Part shown: positions 17,721-27,032 of the stretch, piece after piece
Layout: each line of letters opens with the position of its first letter
How positions within the stretch are numbered: position 1 is the first letter of the stretch
Origin: Sphingomonas jejuensis
Lineage (GTDB): Bacteria; Pseudomonadota; Alphaproteobacteria; Sphingomonadales; Sphingomonadaceae
Direction of reading: 5' to 3'
Assembly (NCBI RefSeq): GCF_011927695.1
Contig: NZ_JAATJE010000001.1
Span: 558,001-622,000, forward strand
Length of the DNA: 64,000 nt
Made by a program: the position numbers and the translations under genes
The notes under the pieces: model-generated
Seen by the model: the letters and a program-made list of their open reading frames with translations, nothing else
Databases searched by the model: none
Told to the model about the DNA's origin: nothing

Positions 17721-18380
17721 TCAGCGGCGATCGGGCGGCGGCACGCTGATGCGGACGGTCTCGCCACTGTTGCCCGGGAAGCCCGTGAACATGGCCTCGA
17801 CCAGGTTCGGGACCACATAGGGCAGGTCGTTGGAGCGGGAGACGGCGTTGGCGCGCCCCTCGAACAATCGCTCGCCATTGCCGGCACGCTCGATCTGCAT
17901 TTCAAGCGAGCTGGTGTAGATGGTGTAGCTGTTCACCTCCGGGCCCCAGCCGGGGCCGTAGAGGAACGGGTCGTTCCAGCCATAATAGAAGCCCGCGCGA
18001 CCGCGGCGGCCGTACCAGGGGCGATAAAAGCCGCCATAGGGCGCGCCCCACGCACCGCCACCGAAGCCCGGCGTGCTCACCACCCGCTCACGCCCGTTGT
18101 CGACGTCATAGTCGAGTTTGACGATCAGATTGGCGTTGTTGCCCTGGGCCTGCCGGTAGCCGACCTGCTCCAGCTGGCGGGCGACCAGGCTGGCATATTG
18201 GCTGAATTCCAGTCCGCCCTGCTTGTCCGGGTCGAGCGCACGGATGGCGAAGGTCTGTCCCTGCGGGACCGGAAGCTGCTGAAACCGCGAGACGTCCGCG
18301 CGGAACGGGGTGGCGCACGCCGCGAGGCCCAGGAAAGCCGCGGGTACGAGTGACATGAACAGGCGACGACGCGGATTCAT
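17721..18380 (-). CDS. DUF4136-family lipoprotein
   Basis: A 219-residue protein with a signal ending in the lipobox GLAACATPF (Cys near residue 22). The mature domain fits DUF4136: an N-terminal strand with F..LP, a dedicated segment LVARQLEQVGYRQA, and a C-terminal strand pair before VVPNLVEAMFTGFPG. A Gly/Tyr/Trp/Phe-rich insertion (about residues 105-145, GGFYRPWYGRRGRAG) is typical of the sphingomonad members. The family is periplasmic or outer-membrane associated, and its role is unknown. AGAGG precedes the ATG at 18380; a GTG one codon earlier is the alternative start. It has its own terminator. Confidence 0.83.
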   Translation of the reverse strand: MNPRRRLFMSLVPAAFLGLAACATPFRADVSRFQQLPVPQGQTFAIRALDPDKQGGLEFSQYASLVARQLEQVGYRQAQGNNANLIVKLDYDVDNGRERVVSTPGFGGGAWGAPYGGFYRPWYGRRGRAGFYYGWNDPFLYGPGWGPEVNSYTIYTSSLEMQIERAGNGERLFEGRANAVSRSNDLPYVVPNLVEAMFTGFPGNSGETVRISVPPPDRR

Positions 18381-18506
18381 CACTGAACCTCTCTTTGAAG
18401 CCGGCGCGCGGAAAGCGGCACCGTTATCAACATCTTGCCGGATGCGGCATGAATTGATGTTGAACGACGCACGCGGCGAACGGTTGCCGGTGCGCGTCGG
18501 ATGGTG

Positions 18507-19514
18507 TCAGCGCGCGAGCCCCAGCGCGGTATAGGCGGCCGCCAGCCGGGGTGCGGCAAGCGTCCGCGCCTGCTCCGCCCCCGCCCGCAGCGCGCCGTCG
18601 ATCGCCTCCGGATCGGCCTCCAGCGCCACCAGCCGGTCGCGGATCGGGCCGAGCACGCCGATGATCCGTTCGGCGATGGCGGTCTTCAGCGGCCCGAACC
18701 CGCCGCCGGCATGACGGGTTAGCACGTCCGCCACCGTCTCGTCGCCCAGCGCGGCATGGATGCCGAGCAGGTTACGTGCCTCCGGCCGGTCGGTGAGCCC
18801 GTCCTCCGTGTCCGGCAGCGGCTGCGTGTCGCTCTTGGCCTTTTTCAGCTTCTGGACGATCTGATCGTCGCTGTCGGTCAGGTTGATGCGGCTCATGTCG
18901 GACGGGTCCGACTTGGACATCTTGGCGCTGCCGTCGCGCAGCGACATGATCCGCGCCGATGCCGCCGGAATGATCGGGTCGGGGAGCACGAAGGTGTCGG
19001 TGCCGGTGTCCGTGTTGAACTTGGCCGCGATGTCGCGGGCAAGCTCCAGATGCTGCTTCTGGTCCGCGCCGACCGGCACATGGGTGGCACCGTAAAGCAG
19101 CACGTCGGCGGCCTGCAGCACGGGATAGCCGAACAGGCCCACAGAGGCGCCCTCCCGGTCCTTGCCCGATTTCTCCTTGAACTGCGTCATTCGGCCCAGC
19201 CAGCCCATGCGGGCGGTGCCGTTCAGGAGCCAGCAGAGCTCGGCATGGGCGGGCACCCGCGCCTGGTTGAACAGGACGGAGCGGGTCGCATCGACCCCGC
19301 ACGCGATCAGCGCCGCCGCCATGGAGCGGGTGTTGGCGGCAAGCTCCGCCGGGTCCTGCCGAACGGTAATGGCATGGAGATCGGCCAGGAAGAACAGCGT
19401 GGTGCCGCCGGCGGCGTGGTTCTCGTCCTGCATCCGCACCCAGTTGCGGATCGCGCCGAGATAATTGCCCAGGTGCAGGCTGCCGGTCGGCTGGATGCCG
19501 GAAACGATGCGCAT
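18507..19514 (-). CDS. trpS: Tryptophanyl-tRNA synthetase
   Basis: A 335-residue class I aminoacyl-tRNA synthetase charging tRNA-Trp. The HIGH-type motif appears as GSLHLGN at residues 11-17 and the KMSKS loop as AKMSKSDPSD near residue 195. Length is normal. The ATG at 19514 overlaps the murJ stop by one base (TGATG), so translation is coupled. The frame stays open into murJ, but the N-terminus MRIVSGIQPTG is the conserved start. Confidence 0.97.
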   Translation of the reverse strand: MRIVSGIQPTGSLHLGNYLGAIRNWVRMQDENHAAGGTTLFFLADLHAITVRQDPAELAANTRSMAAALIACGVDATRSVLFNQARVPAHAELCWLLNGTARMGWLGRMTQFKEKSGKDREGASVGLFGYPVLQAADVLLYGATHVPVGADQKQHLELARDIAAKFNTDTGTDTFVLPDPIIPAASARIMSLRDGSAKMSKSDPSDMSRINLTDSDDQIVQKLKKAKSDTQPLPDTEDGLTDRPEARNLLGIHAALGDETVADVLTRHAGGGFGPLKTAIAERIIGVLGPIRDRLVALEADPEAIDGALRAGAEQARTLAAPRLAAAYTALGLAR

Positions 19515-21088
19515 CAGGCGGCTCCTCCCGCAGTGGCGCCGCGGCGGCGGCGGGTGAGCGTCAGGATCGCCTCGCGGTCGACCGCGCCGATCGCCCAGGC
19601 GACGCCGAAATAGACGATGCCGCCGGTCGCCACGATCGCGCCGACCGCGGCCATCCGCTCGATCGTGGAGCCGGCGAAGAAATCGGCCATGGCGGTGCGC
19701 ACGCCCCACAATGCCGCGACCATCGCGCCGCCGGCGGCAAGCTGTCGCAGGATGCGGCTCCACAGCCACGGCTCGATGCGGAAATGCCCGCGGCGGGCAA
19801 GCACCACCGTCAGCATGATGCAGTTCAGCCAGGAACAGGCGGCGATCGCGATGGCGAGGCCGTAGATGCCGAAGGGCGGGATCAGGAGGAAATTGAGCGC
19901 GACGTTGGCGATCAGCACGATGGCGGCGGTTTTAACCGGCGTCTTGGTATCCTCGCGCGCGTAGAAGCCGGGGGTGATCACCTTCACCAGCACATAGGCG
20001 GGCAGGCCGGAGACGATGATGGCCAGGGTGTTGCCGGTGATCAGTGCGTCTTCGGGCGTGAAGCGGCCGCCCTGGAACAATGCTGCGACCAGCGGCCCTG
20101 CGACCACCGCAAGGGCAAGCGCGGCGGGCAGGCAGAGCAGCATGGACAGCTCAACCGCCTGACCCTGCACCTTTGCGGCCTCGTCCGGCTCGCCCTTGGC
20201 GATGAAGCGGCTGATCTGCGGCAGGATGGCGGTGCCGAGCGCGGTGCCGATGATCGACAGCGGCAGCTGGTTCAAACGGTCCGAATAGTTGAGGTAGCTC
20301 ATCGACCCTTCGGGCAGGCGCGTGGCGAAGAAGGTGTCGATGAACTGGCTGATCTGGTAGACGCCGGCGCCCAGCGTGGCGGGGATCACGACCACGAAGA
20401 ACTGCTTCACAGACGGCGTGATGCGTGGCCGCCGGAGGGCGAGCGAAATGCCGGCGCGGCGCGCGGACCACCACAGCAGGGCGAGCTGCAGGAAACCGCC
20501 CACCGTGACGCCGATGGAGAGCGCATAGGCGCTCGGCACGCCGCCGGTCGGCTCCAGGATCAGCGCGCCCAGCATCGCGATGTTGAGGAGCGCGGGCGCG
20601 AACGCCGCGGCCACGAAGCGGGTGAGCGAATTCAACACGCCCGAGAACAGCGACACCAGGCTGATCAGGAGCAGGTAGGGAAAGGTGATGCGGGTGAGCG
20701 CGACGGTCAGGTCGAACTTGGCCGGTTCGTCGGCATAGCCGGATGCGATCGCCCACACGAAAAGGGGCATCGCCAGCTCGAATACCAGCGTGAAGGCGAA
20801 CAGCATCGGCAGGAAGATCGCCAGCACCTCTTCGGAGAAGCGCTTGGCATCCTCGATCCCGCCCGATCCGTGCAGCCGCTGGCTGAAGAGGGGCACGAAG
20901 CCGGCGGAAAAGGCGCCCTCGCCGAACAGCCGGCGGAAGGTGTTGGGCAGTCGGAACGCGACCAGGAAGGCGTCGGCCGCGCCGGACGCCCCCATGATCC
21001 GCGACATCATCATTTCGCGCGCGAAGCCGAACACGCGGCTGACCATGGTCAAGCCGCCGATCGTTCCGACCGCCTTCATGAGGTTCAT
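19514..21088 (-). CDS. murJ: Lipid II flippase MurJ
   Basis: A 524-residue polytopic membrane protein with about 14 hydrophobic segments, starting MNLMKAVGTIGGLTMVSRVFGFARE, the characteristic MurJ (MviN) first helix. It moves the peptidoglycan precursor lipid II across the inner membrane. Conserved pieces include FLVAFRLPNTFRRLFGEGAF and the charged central cavity segments. It is coupled to trpS by a one-base overlap and lies 27 bases downstream of secB, so secB-murJ-trpS is likely one transcription unit. Confidence 0.96.
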   Translation of the reverse strand: MNLMKAVGTIGGLTMVSRVFGFAREMMMSRIMGASGAADAFLVAFRLPNTFRRLFGEGAFSAGFVPLFSQRLHGSGGIEDAKRFSEEVLAIFLPMLFAFTLVFELAMPLFVWAIASGYADEPAKFDLTVALTRITFPYLLLISLVSLFSGVLNSLTRFVAAAFAPALLNIAMLGALILEPTGGVPSAYALSIGVTVGGFLQLALLWWSARRAGISLALRRPRITPSVKQFFVVVIPATLGAGVYQISQFIDTFFATRLPEGSMSYLNYSDRLNQLPLSIIGTALGTAILPQISRFIAKGEPDEAAKVQGQAVELSMLLCLPAALALAVVAGPLVAALFQGGRFTPEDALITGNTLAIIVSGLPAYVLVKVITPGFYAREDTKTPVKTAAIVLIANVALNFLLIPPFGIYGLAIAIAACSWLNCIMLTVVLARRGHFRIEPWLWSRILRQLAAGGAMVAALWGVRTAMADFFAGSTIERMAAVGAIVATGGIVYFGVAWAIGAVDREAILTLTRRRRGATAGGAA

Positions 21089-21115
21089 GGGCGGTGCCCG
21101 CCTGGTCGGAAGGGG

Positions 21116-21601
21116 TTAGGCGTTGCCGATCGACTGGCTGTCGCCGCCGCCCTGCTGCGCCACCGCCTGCTGCTGATAGAAGGCGCCGAAGTCGACGGGA
21201 TCGAGCAGCATCGGCGGGAAGGCGCCGTCGCGCACGCTGTCGGCCAGCACGCGCCGCGCGAACGGGAACAGCAGCCGCGGCGCTTCCGCCAGCAGGAAGG
21301 GCTGGAGATGCTCGTCCGGCAGGTTGCGGATCGCGAACAGCCCGGCATAGGCCAGCTCGACCTGATAGGCGGTGCGGCCCGCGCTGTCGGCCTTCAGGTC
21401 GATCTTCAGGACAACCTCGTAGACGTCGTCGCCGACCTTGTTCGACTGGATGTTGAACTGAACGTCGACGCGCGGCTGCTCCTGGAACTGGTACACCGCC
21501 GGCGCATTTGGGTTCTCGAAGGAGAGATCCTTCAGATATTGGGCGACCATGCCGACCTGCGGCTGGTTGTCCGCACCATTGGGAAGCGCGTCGTCGGCCA
21601 T
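21116..21601 (-). CDS. secB: Protein-export chaperone SecB
   Basis: A 161-residue cytosolic chaperone that holds preproteins unfolded and delivers them to SecA. The family pattern is clear: YLKDLSFENPNAP near the N-terminus, ELAYAGLFAI in the middle and the conserved LLFPFARRVLAD / PPMLLDPVDF region. Length is typical for alphaproteobacteria. It is divergent from the Tim44-like gene across a 174-base region that should hold promoters for both. Confidence 0.96.
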   Translation of the reverse strand: MADDALPNGADNQPQVGMVAQYLKDLSFENPNAPAVYQFQEQPRVDVQFNIQSNKVGDDVYEVVLKIDLKADSAGRTAYQVELAYAGLFAIRNLPDEHLQPFLLAEAPRLLFPFARRVLADSVRDGAFPPMLLDPVDFGAFYQQQAVAQQGGGDSQSIGNA

Positions 21602-21775
21602 CCTGTTTCTTTCCGTGGCTGTCGTGAACGGGTCAGGCCCATGGGCGGATCGCCCGGGGCCGGTTTCCGCGGCGGACTAGCAGGCAGGGCCGGGGAGGGC
21701 AATCGCGTCGCCGTTTGAAGTGGCGGCCGCTGTGCCCTATGTTGTCGCCTCGCTCGTTCGCGGATCGGAGTTGCA

Positions 21776-22432
21776 GTGGTCGCAGTCGTTCTCATCGCCA
21801 TGGTGGCAGCGTTTCTTGCGCTCCGGCTCTACATGGTGCTCGGCAAGCGGTCCGGGCACGAAGAGTCGTTCCCGACGCAGGCGGAGGACAGGGCCGTGAC
21901 GCAGGGCGCGACCCGGCCGGTGACCGACGCCGTGCCGCCGAAGGACGGGCTGATCGCGCTCGACAGCAGCGTCGAACCGGGCGCCGCCGCCGGCCTTCGC
22001 CAAATCGCGCAGGCGGAGAACGGCTTCGACGCCGCCGCCTTCCTTGATGGCTCCAAGTCCGCCTATCGCATGATCCTCGAGGCCTATTGGAAGGGCGATG
22101 AGGAACAGCTCGGCTGGCTGACGGACGCCGACGTGCGCGAGAGCTTTTCCGAAGCGATCGCGGCGCGCCGCGCGGCGGGCGAGGTGCTCGACAACCGGCT
22201 GGTCACGATCGAGAAGGCGGTCATCTCGGCCGCGTCGGTGGAAGGGCGCACTGCCCGCATCACCGTGCGGTTCGATGCGGACATCGCCGCGGTCACCCGC
22301 GACAGCGCCGGCAACGTGATCAACGGCTCGATGGACGATGCCGTGCCGACGCACGACGTATGGACCTTCGCGCGCCCGCTGAAGTCCAACGATCCCAACT
22401 GGCTGCTCGTCGAAACCGACGAGGCGTCGTGA
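21776..22432 (+). CDS. Tim44-like domain protein
   Basis: A 218-residue protein with one N-terminal transmembrane helix and a C-terminal Tim44/TimA-like fold (about residues 75-215: FLDGSKSAYRMILEAYWKGD, then the ARITVRFDADI strand). Alphaproteobacterial relatives of mitochondrial Tim44 are inner-membrane proteins with a soluble domain; their role in bacteria is not settled. The gene starts at GTG 21776, divergent from secB, and overlaps mltA. The order secB, tim44-like, mltA, smr is conserved in sphingomonads and rhizobia. Confidence 0.88.
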   Translation: MVAVVLIAMVAAFLALRLYMVLGKRSGHEESFPTQAEDRAVTQGATRPVTDAVPPKDGLIALDSSVEPGAAAGLRQIAQAENGFDAAAFLDGSKSAYRMILEAYWKGDEEQLGWLTDADVRESFSEAIAARRAAGEVLDNRLVTIEKAVISAASVEGRTARITVRFDADIAAVTRDSAGNVINGSMDDAVPTHDVWTFARPLKSNDPNWLLVETDEAS

Positions 22433-23640
22433 TCCGGCACCTGGCGGCCGCGACGGCGGCGACGGGCGCCCTGCTGCTGGCAGGCTGCGTCGCACCGCGC
22501 ACGCCGCCGCCGGCCGCGCAGCCGCGACCGGCGCCCACCGCCGCACCCCGACCGACGCCCGCCCCCACGCCACCGGCCGCGCCGCCCGCACCCGTCGGCA
22601 CCACGGCGGTCGAAGCAGGGGTGGAGGTGGTCGCAGGCGCGCCGATCCCGCTCGACGCCGCACGCGCGCTTTCCGCATTCCGCACCAGCTGCCGCGCGCT
22701 TGAACGGCGCACCGACCAATCCGGCCTGACGCAGCCCGGCGACTGGCGGGAGGCCTGCGCCGCCGCCGCCACCGTCGCGCCCGGCGGTGAGCCGGGCTTC
22801 TTCGCGAACCAGTTCGCCGCCGTCCGCGTCGGCGGCGGCGATGCTTTCATCACCGGCTATTACGAGCCGGAGATCGCCGGGTCGCGCGCCCCGTCCGCCG
22901 GCTATGCGGTGCCGGTCTATCGCCGCCCGCCCGACTTGGTCGAGACGCGCACCGACGGGCGGCGGGCGCGGGGCCGGCTGCAGGACAGGCGCGTGGTGCC
23001 GCATTTCAGCCGCGGCGAGATCGAGGACGGCGCGCTGGCCGGCCAGGGGCTGGAACTGGCCTGGGCGGCCGATCCGGTCGATCTGTTCTTTGTGGAGATC
23101 CAAGGATCGGGGCGCCTTCGCCTGCCGGACGGCGGCGTGTTGCGCATCGGCTATGACGGCCAGAACGGCCATCCCTATACCGCGATCGGCGCCCTGTTGC
23201 GGCAGCGGGGCGAGCTTCCGCCCGGCATCGGCATGGCGGAGATCGTCGGCTGGCTTCGCGCCGACCCGGCACGCGGCCGCGCGCTGATGCGCGAAAACGC
23301 GTCCTTTGTCTTCTTCCGCGAACTGACCGGACCGGGGCCGATCGGCGCGATGGGGGTCGCGGTAACCCCCAACGCCACCGTCGCCGCCGATCCGCGGTTC
23401 ACGCCGCTTGGCGCGCCCGTGCTGATCGAGGCGGAGACGCCGGCCGCAACCGGGCTGTGGGTGGCGCAGGACACCGGCGGCGCGATCCGCGGTGCCAACC
23501 GCTTCGACACCTTCTGGGGTGCGGGCGCGGCGGCGCAGGCGACGGCGGGGTCGATGTCCAGCCGGGGCCGGGCGCTGGTGCTGATCCCGCGCGCGGCGGC
23601 GGCACGGCTGGGGCGGGGCGATGCGGCGGCTGGACGCTGA
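22429..23640 (+). CDS. mltA: Membrane-bound lytic murein transglycosylase A
   Basis: A 403-residue lipoprotein that cleaves peptidoglycan glycan strands to 1,6-anhydro-muropeptides. The signal ends in LLLAGCVAP, and a proline-rich linker follows to about residue 60. The MltA domain shows GYYEPEIAGSR and the 3D-type C-terminal part contains VAQDTGGAIRGANRFDTFWG, including the catalytic aspartate region. The GTG start at 22429 overlaps the upstream stop (GTGA). Its end overlaps the Smr-protein start by 20 bases. Confidence 0.93.
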   Translation: MIRHLAAATAATGALLLAGCVAPRTPPPAAQPRPAPTAAPRPTPAPTPPAAPPAPVGTTAVEAGVEVVAGAPIPLDAARALSAFRTSCRALERRTDQSGLTQPGDWREACAAAATVAPGGEPGFFANQFAAVRVGGGDAFITGYYEPEIAGSRAPSAGYAVPVYRRPPDLVETRTDGRRARGRLQDRRVVPHFSRGEIEDGALAGQGLELAWAADPVDLFFVEIQGSGRLRLPDGGVLRIGYDGQNGHPYTAIGALLRQRGELPPGIGMAEIVGWLRADPARGRALMRENASFVFFRELTGPGPIGAMGVAVTPNATVAADPRFTPLGAPVLIEAETPAATGLWVAQDTGGAIRGANRFDTFWGAGAAAQATAGSMSSRGRALVLIPRAAAARLGRGDAAAGR

Positions 23641-24160
23641 CGAGGCGACGCTATGGGCGCGGGTGGTGGCGACCATCCGGCCGCTGGAGCCGCTGAAGCC
23701 GCGATCCGCAGCGCCGAAGGCAGCGACCGCCCCGCCGCCGAAACCGGCGGCAAAGCCGGCCAAGGTCGCGCCCCCGATCCCTCCCGCGCGCATCCCCGAT
23801 CAGAAGAAGCCGGCCCGCGCCCCGGCCAACACGCTGGACGGCGGGTGGGACCGCCGGCTGAGCCGCGGCATCGCCGAACCGTCGATGACGGTCGACCTGC
23901 ACGGCCACACGCTTTCCACCGCGCATGCCACGCTGGACGCGGCGCTCGACCGTGCCGTGCGGGACGAACACCGGCTGGTGCTGCTCGTCACCGGCAAGGC
24001 GCGCCGCGACGGATCCGGGCGCGGCGCGATCGCGCGGGCCGTGGGCGACTGGCTGGCGGCGTCCCGCCATGCGGGGGCGATCGCCGCCGTCCGCGGTGCC
24101 CATCCGCGCCATGGCGGATCGGGCGCGCTCTACATCGTCATGCGGCGGCGACGCGCGTGA
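23621..24160 (+). CDS. Smr-domain protein
   Basis: A 179-residue protein. A basic, Ala/Pro/Lys-rich N-terminal half is followed by an Smr domain (about residues 85-178) with the signature TVDLHGHTLSTAHATL, a GKARRDGSGRGAI loop and the end HPRHGGSGALYIVMRR. Smr domains are nicking endonuclease-like or nucleic-acid-binding modules related to the MutS2 C-terminus. The start lies inside the mltA end, so the pair is translationally coupled, a conserved pairing in alphaproteobacteria. Confidence 0.9.
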   Translation: MRRLDADEATLWARVVATIRPLEPLKPRSAAPKAATAPPPKPAAKPAKVAPPIPPARIPDQKKPARAPANTLDGGWDRRLSRGIAEPSMTVDLHGHTLSTAHATLDAALDRAVRDEHRLVLLVTGKARRDGSGRGAIARAVGDWLAASRHAGAIAAVRGAHPRHGGSGALYIVMRRRRA

Positions 24161-24237
24161 GGTGTCGCATCGACAGGGCCGGATGATCCGCTAGTCTGCG
24201 ACAGCGACACGGCCGTTCGCGCGGCCCCGGAGGTGCT

Positions 24238-24564
24238 GTGGCAGACGACTTCCCCGATGGTGTGGCGCACCGGGCGCCAGAGGACCTCCGCAGCGCGGTC
24301 CGCGCCGACCCGGGGGTGATGGCGCGGTGGGCGGCGCTGACGCCGCTCGGCCGCAACGAGTTCATCTGCTGGATCGAGGACGCGAAGCAGCCGGCCACGC
24401 GCCGACGTCGGATCGACCGGACGATCGCGGAAGTGACCGACGGCAAGAAGCGGCCCTGCTGCTGGGCCGGCTGCATCCACCGGACCGACAAGGCGCCGGG
24501 ACAGTGGCAGCAGGCCGTGCTGATCGATGGCGCGGCGAAGAAGGCCACCCATGGCGCCGGCTGA
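24238..24564 (+). CDS. YdeI/OmpD-associated family small protein
   Basis: A 108-residue cytoplasmic protein starting at GTG 24238, 8 bases after a GGAGG-like site. The pattern LTPLGRNEFICWIEDAKQ, then ID RTIAEVTDGKKRPCCWAGC, matches the C-terminal helical module of the YdeI/OmpD-associated (bacteriocin-protection) family, whose biochemical role is unknown. Its last codons overlap the start of the GFA-family gene by 14 bases, suggesting co-translation. Confidence 0.7.
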   Translation: MADDFPDGVAHRAPEDLRSAVRADPGVMARWAALTPLGRNEFICWIEDAKQPATRRRRIDRTIAEVTDGKKRPCCWAGCIHRTDKAPGQWQQAVLIDGAAKKATHGAG

Positions 24565-24970
24565 CGCGCAGGCCATCATCCGCACGGCGAGCTGCCGTTG
24601 CGGGCAGCTGCAGGCGCGCTGTTCGGGCGAGCCGGTCCGCATCTCCGTCTGCCACTGCCTCGCCTGCCAGCGCCGGTCTGGGAGCGCCTTTGCGACCCAG
24701 GCGCGCTGGCCCGATGCGCAGGTGGAGATCACGGGCCGCCACCGGGACTATGTCCAGGCGGGCGACAGCGGCACGCGCGCCACCTTCCGCTTCTGCCCCG
24801 ACTGCGGTGCCACCCTGTGCTTTCGCAGCGACGGCGTGCCGGGGATGACGATGGTTGCGGTCGGCGCCTTTGCGGACCCCGCTTTTCCGCCGCCGACCGT
24901 CTCCGTCTATGAAGAGCGACGCCACCCGTGGGTCGCCATCACCGGCGACGCGGTGGAGCATTATGACTGA
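24551..24970 (+). CDS. GFA/CENP-V family zinc protein
   Basis: A 139-residue protein with the complete GFA zinc pattern: CRCGQL, then CHCLACQRRSGSAFA, then FCPDCGATL. The family includes glutathione-dependent formaldehyde-activating enzyme and many uncharacterised carbon-sulphur-lyase-like proteins, so the substrate is unknown. The ATG at 24551 is preferred because it starts just before the first strand; an upstream in-frame start at 24527 would add eight Arg-rich residues. It overlaps the convergent dapE by ten bases. Confidence 0.85.
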   Translation: MAPADAQAIIRTASCRCGQLQARCSGEPVRISVCHCLACQRRSGSAFATQARWPDAQVEITGRHRDYVQAGDSGTRATFRFCPDCGATLCFRSDGVPGMTMVAVGAFADPAFPPPTVSVYEERRHPWVAITGDAVEHYD

Positions 24971-26103
24971 AGCTGGGCGATCCCGGCGACACGGCGGATG
25001 ACGCCTTCGTAGATGCGGGTGAGCGATCGAAGCTGCTCCACCGGCACCGCCTCGTCCCGCTTGTGCATGGTCGCGTTCAACAAGCCGAACTCGATTACCG
25101 GGCAGAGCGCGCGCAGAAATCGCGCGTCCGATGTCCCGCCGCTGGTCGACAGGGCGGGCTCGCTGCCGGTTTCCGCCAGGATGGCGTCGGAGACGATCGC
25201 CGACAGCGCCCCGGGCTCGGTCAGAAAGGCTTCTCCGGAGACCACGCCGCGCACGGTCGCGCCCGGTGCGTGTTCCGCCGCCAGCGCCCTGATCCGCTCC
25301 ACCAGCGCGTCGCCGCGGTGAAGGTCGTTGAAGCGGATGCTGAGCCGTGCGGAGGCCGCGGACGGGATCACGTTGGTCGCCGGATTGCCGACGTCCACCG
25401 TCGTCACCTCGATGTTCGACGGGTCGAACCAGGCGGTGCCGGCGTCCAGCACCACCGCATCGATGGCGCCGAGCAGGCGGACGAGGCGCGGCACCGGATT
25501 GTCGGCCAGGTGCGGGTAGGCGACATGACCCTCGCGCCCGGGCACGTCGATCCAGATGTTAACGGATCCGCGCCGGCCGATCTTGATGGTGTCGCCCAGG
25601 CGCGACACGCAGGTCGGCTCGCCCACCAGGCACAGGTCGGGGCGCACGCCCGCATCCGCCATGTGCCGCATCAGCGCGCGGGTGCCGTGCACCGCCGGCC
25701 CTTCCTCGTCGCCGGTGATGATCAGGCTGGTGGTGCCCGGCAGGTCGCCGGTCGCGGCGGCGGCGGCGGCAAAGGCGGCCACCGCGCCCTTCATGTCCAC
25801 CGCGCCGCGCCCCACCAGCGCGCCATCCTCGATCGTCCCTGAAAAGGCGCCGTGCGTCCATCCCGAGCCGGCGGGCACGACGTCGACATGGCCGGCAAAG
25901 GCCAGGTGAGGCCCGCCCGTGCCGCGCACGGCCAGCAGGTTTTCGACCGGGCCGTCGGGCGCTTCGCCGTCCAGAAAGCGGGTGACGGTGAAGCCGGCTG
26001 CGGCCAGCGCGTCCTCAAGGACGTCGAACACGGCGCCGCGCGCCGGCGTGACACTGTCGGCGCGCAGCAGCGCCTGGGCGAGGGGCAGGGGATCGATCGG
26101 CAC
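24961..26103 (-). CDS. dapE: Succinyl-diaminopimelate desuccinylase
   Basis: A 380-residue M20 metallopeptidase-family enzyme of the lysine/meso-diaminopimelate pathway, acting on N-succinyl-LL-diaminopimelate. The metal ligands are in AFAGHVDVVPAG, AVDMKG, GDEEGPA and GEPT, and the C-terminal histidine is in LLNATMHKRDE. Length and sequence fit DapE rather than ArgE or peptidase T. It is monocistronic and convergent with the GFA gene. Confidence 0.94.
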   Translation of the reverse strand: MPIDPLPLAQALLRADSVTPARGAVFDVLEDALAAAGFTVTRFLDGEAPDGPVENLLAVRGTGGPHLAFAGHVDVVPAGSGWTHGAFSGTIEDGALVGRGAVDMKGAVAAFAAAAAATGDLPGTTSLIITGDEEGPAVHGTRALMRHMADAGVRPDLCLVGEPTCVSRLGDTIKIGRRGSVNIWIDVPGREGHVAYPHLADNPVPRLVRLLGAIDAVVLDAGTAWFDPSNIEVTTVDVGNPATNVIPSAASARLSIRFNDLHRGDALVERIRALAAEHAPGATVRGVVSGEAFLTEPGALSAIVSDAILAETGSEPALSTSGGTSDARFLRALCPVIEFGLLNATMHKRDEAVPVEQLRSLTRIYEGVIRRVAGIAQLQS

Positions 26104-26179
26104 CGGCGTGGCCTAGCGTCGCGGGGGCGGCTTGCCTAGCGAGCGGGCAGGCGCCAGCGCGCCACCGATCCGGCCGCGG

Positions 26180-26845
26180 TCAGGCGGGTTGCGGCTCGTA
26201 GCGTTCGATGACCCATTCTTCTTCCTGCGCCGCCGCGATCCAGTCCTGCATCCAGCGGTGCGCCAGGACCGCTTCCATATAGGCGGCGGCAAAGCCGGGC
26301 ACCGGGATCTGGTAGGTGACGAAGCGGGTGACGACGGGTGCGTACATGATGTCCGCCGCGCCGAACGCGCCGAACAGGAACGGCCCGCCCGATCCCCAGC
26401 GTGCCCGCGCCTCCGCCCACAGCTGCAGCACGCGCACGATGTCCTGCGCGACGTCGGTGGCGGGCGGCTTGAACGGGAAGCGGGCGCGGATGTTCATGGA
26501 GCATTCGCGGCGCAGCGCGGCGAAGCTGGAATGCATCTCCGCCGCCATCGACCGCGCCATCCCGCGCGCGGCGTCATCCTCCGGCCAGAAGTGGTCGCGG
26601 CCCACCTTGTCGGCCAGCCATTCGATAATGGCGAGCGAATCCCAGACCACCGTGTCGCCGTCCCACAGCAGCGGCACCTTGCCGCCCGACGGCGCGAACT
26701 CGCCCCCACCGCGCCGCTTGTCCCATTCGGCATCATAGAGGGGAACGGTGACTTCCTCGAACGGGAGGCCGGACTGCTTCACGGCCAGCCAGCCGCGGAG
26801 CGACCAGCTGCTGTAAGCCTTGTTGCCGATGACGAGGCGGATCAT
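26180..26845 (-). CDS. Glutathione S-transferase family protein
   Basis: A 221-residue protein starting MIRLVIGNKAYSSWSLRGWLAV, a typical thioredoxin-fold beginning in which the Ser residues after YSSWS activate glutathione. The cis-proline motif KVPLLWDGD and the SLAIIEWLADK helix follow, then an all-helical C-terminal domain. It resembles the YfcF/YfcG-like or maleylacetoacetate-isomerase-related cytosolic transferases; the substrate is unknown. The frame extends upstream to 26881, but the conserved start is the ATG at 26845. Confidence 0.88.
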   Translation of the reverse strand: MIRLVIGNKAYSSWSLRGWLAVKQSGLPFEEVTVPLYDAEWDKRRGGGEFAPSGGKVPLLWDGDTVVWDSLAIIEWLADKVGRDHFWPEDDAARGMARSMAAEMHSSFAALRRECSMNIRARFPFKPPATDVAQDIVRVLQLWAEARARWGSGGPFLFGAFGAADIMYAPVVTRFVTYQIPVPGFAAAYMEAVLAHRWMQDWIAAAQEEEWVIERYEPQPA

Positions 26846-27032
26846 GCGGGCGGGGATAGGCAGCCGGGCCGCCCGCCGCAACCACGGTTGCCCCCGCGTG
26901 ACAAATCTTTGCTGGGACGGGCCGGGGATCGATCGAGGCTTGCGGCGGGGCGTGATCCGCCCACCTAGGTGCCACCCAGCGCGGGACCGGCGATCCCGCT
27001 TGTTTCAAGAAACGGCAAGGAGAACACCCACC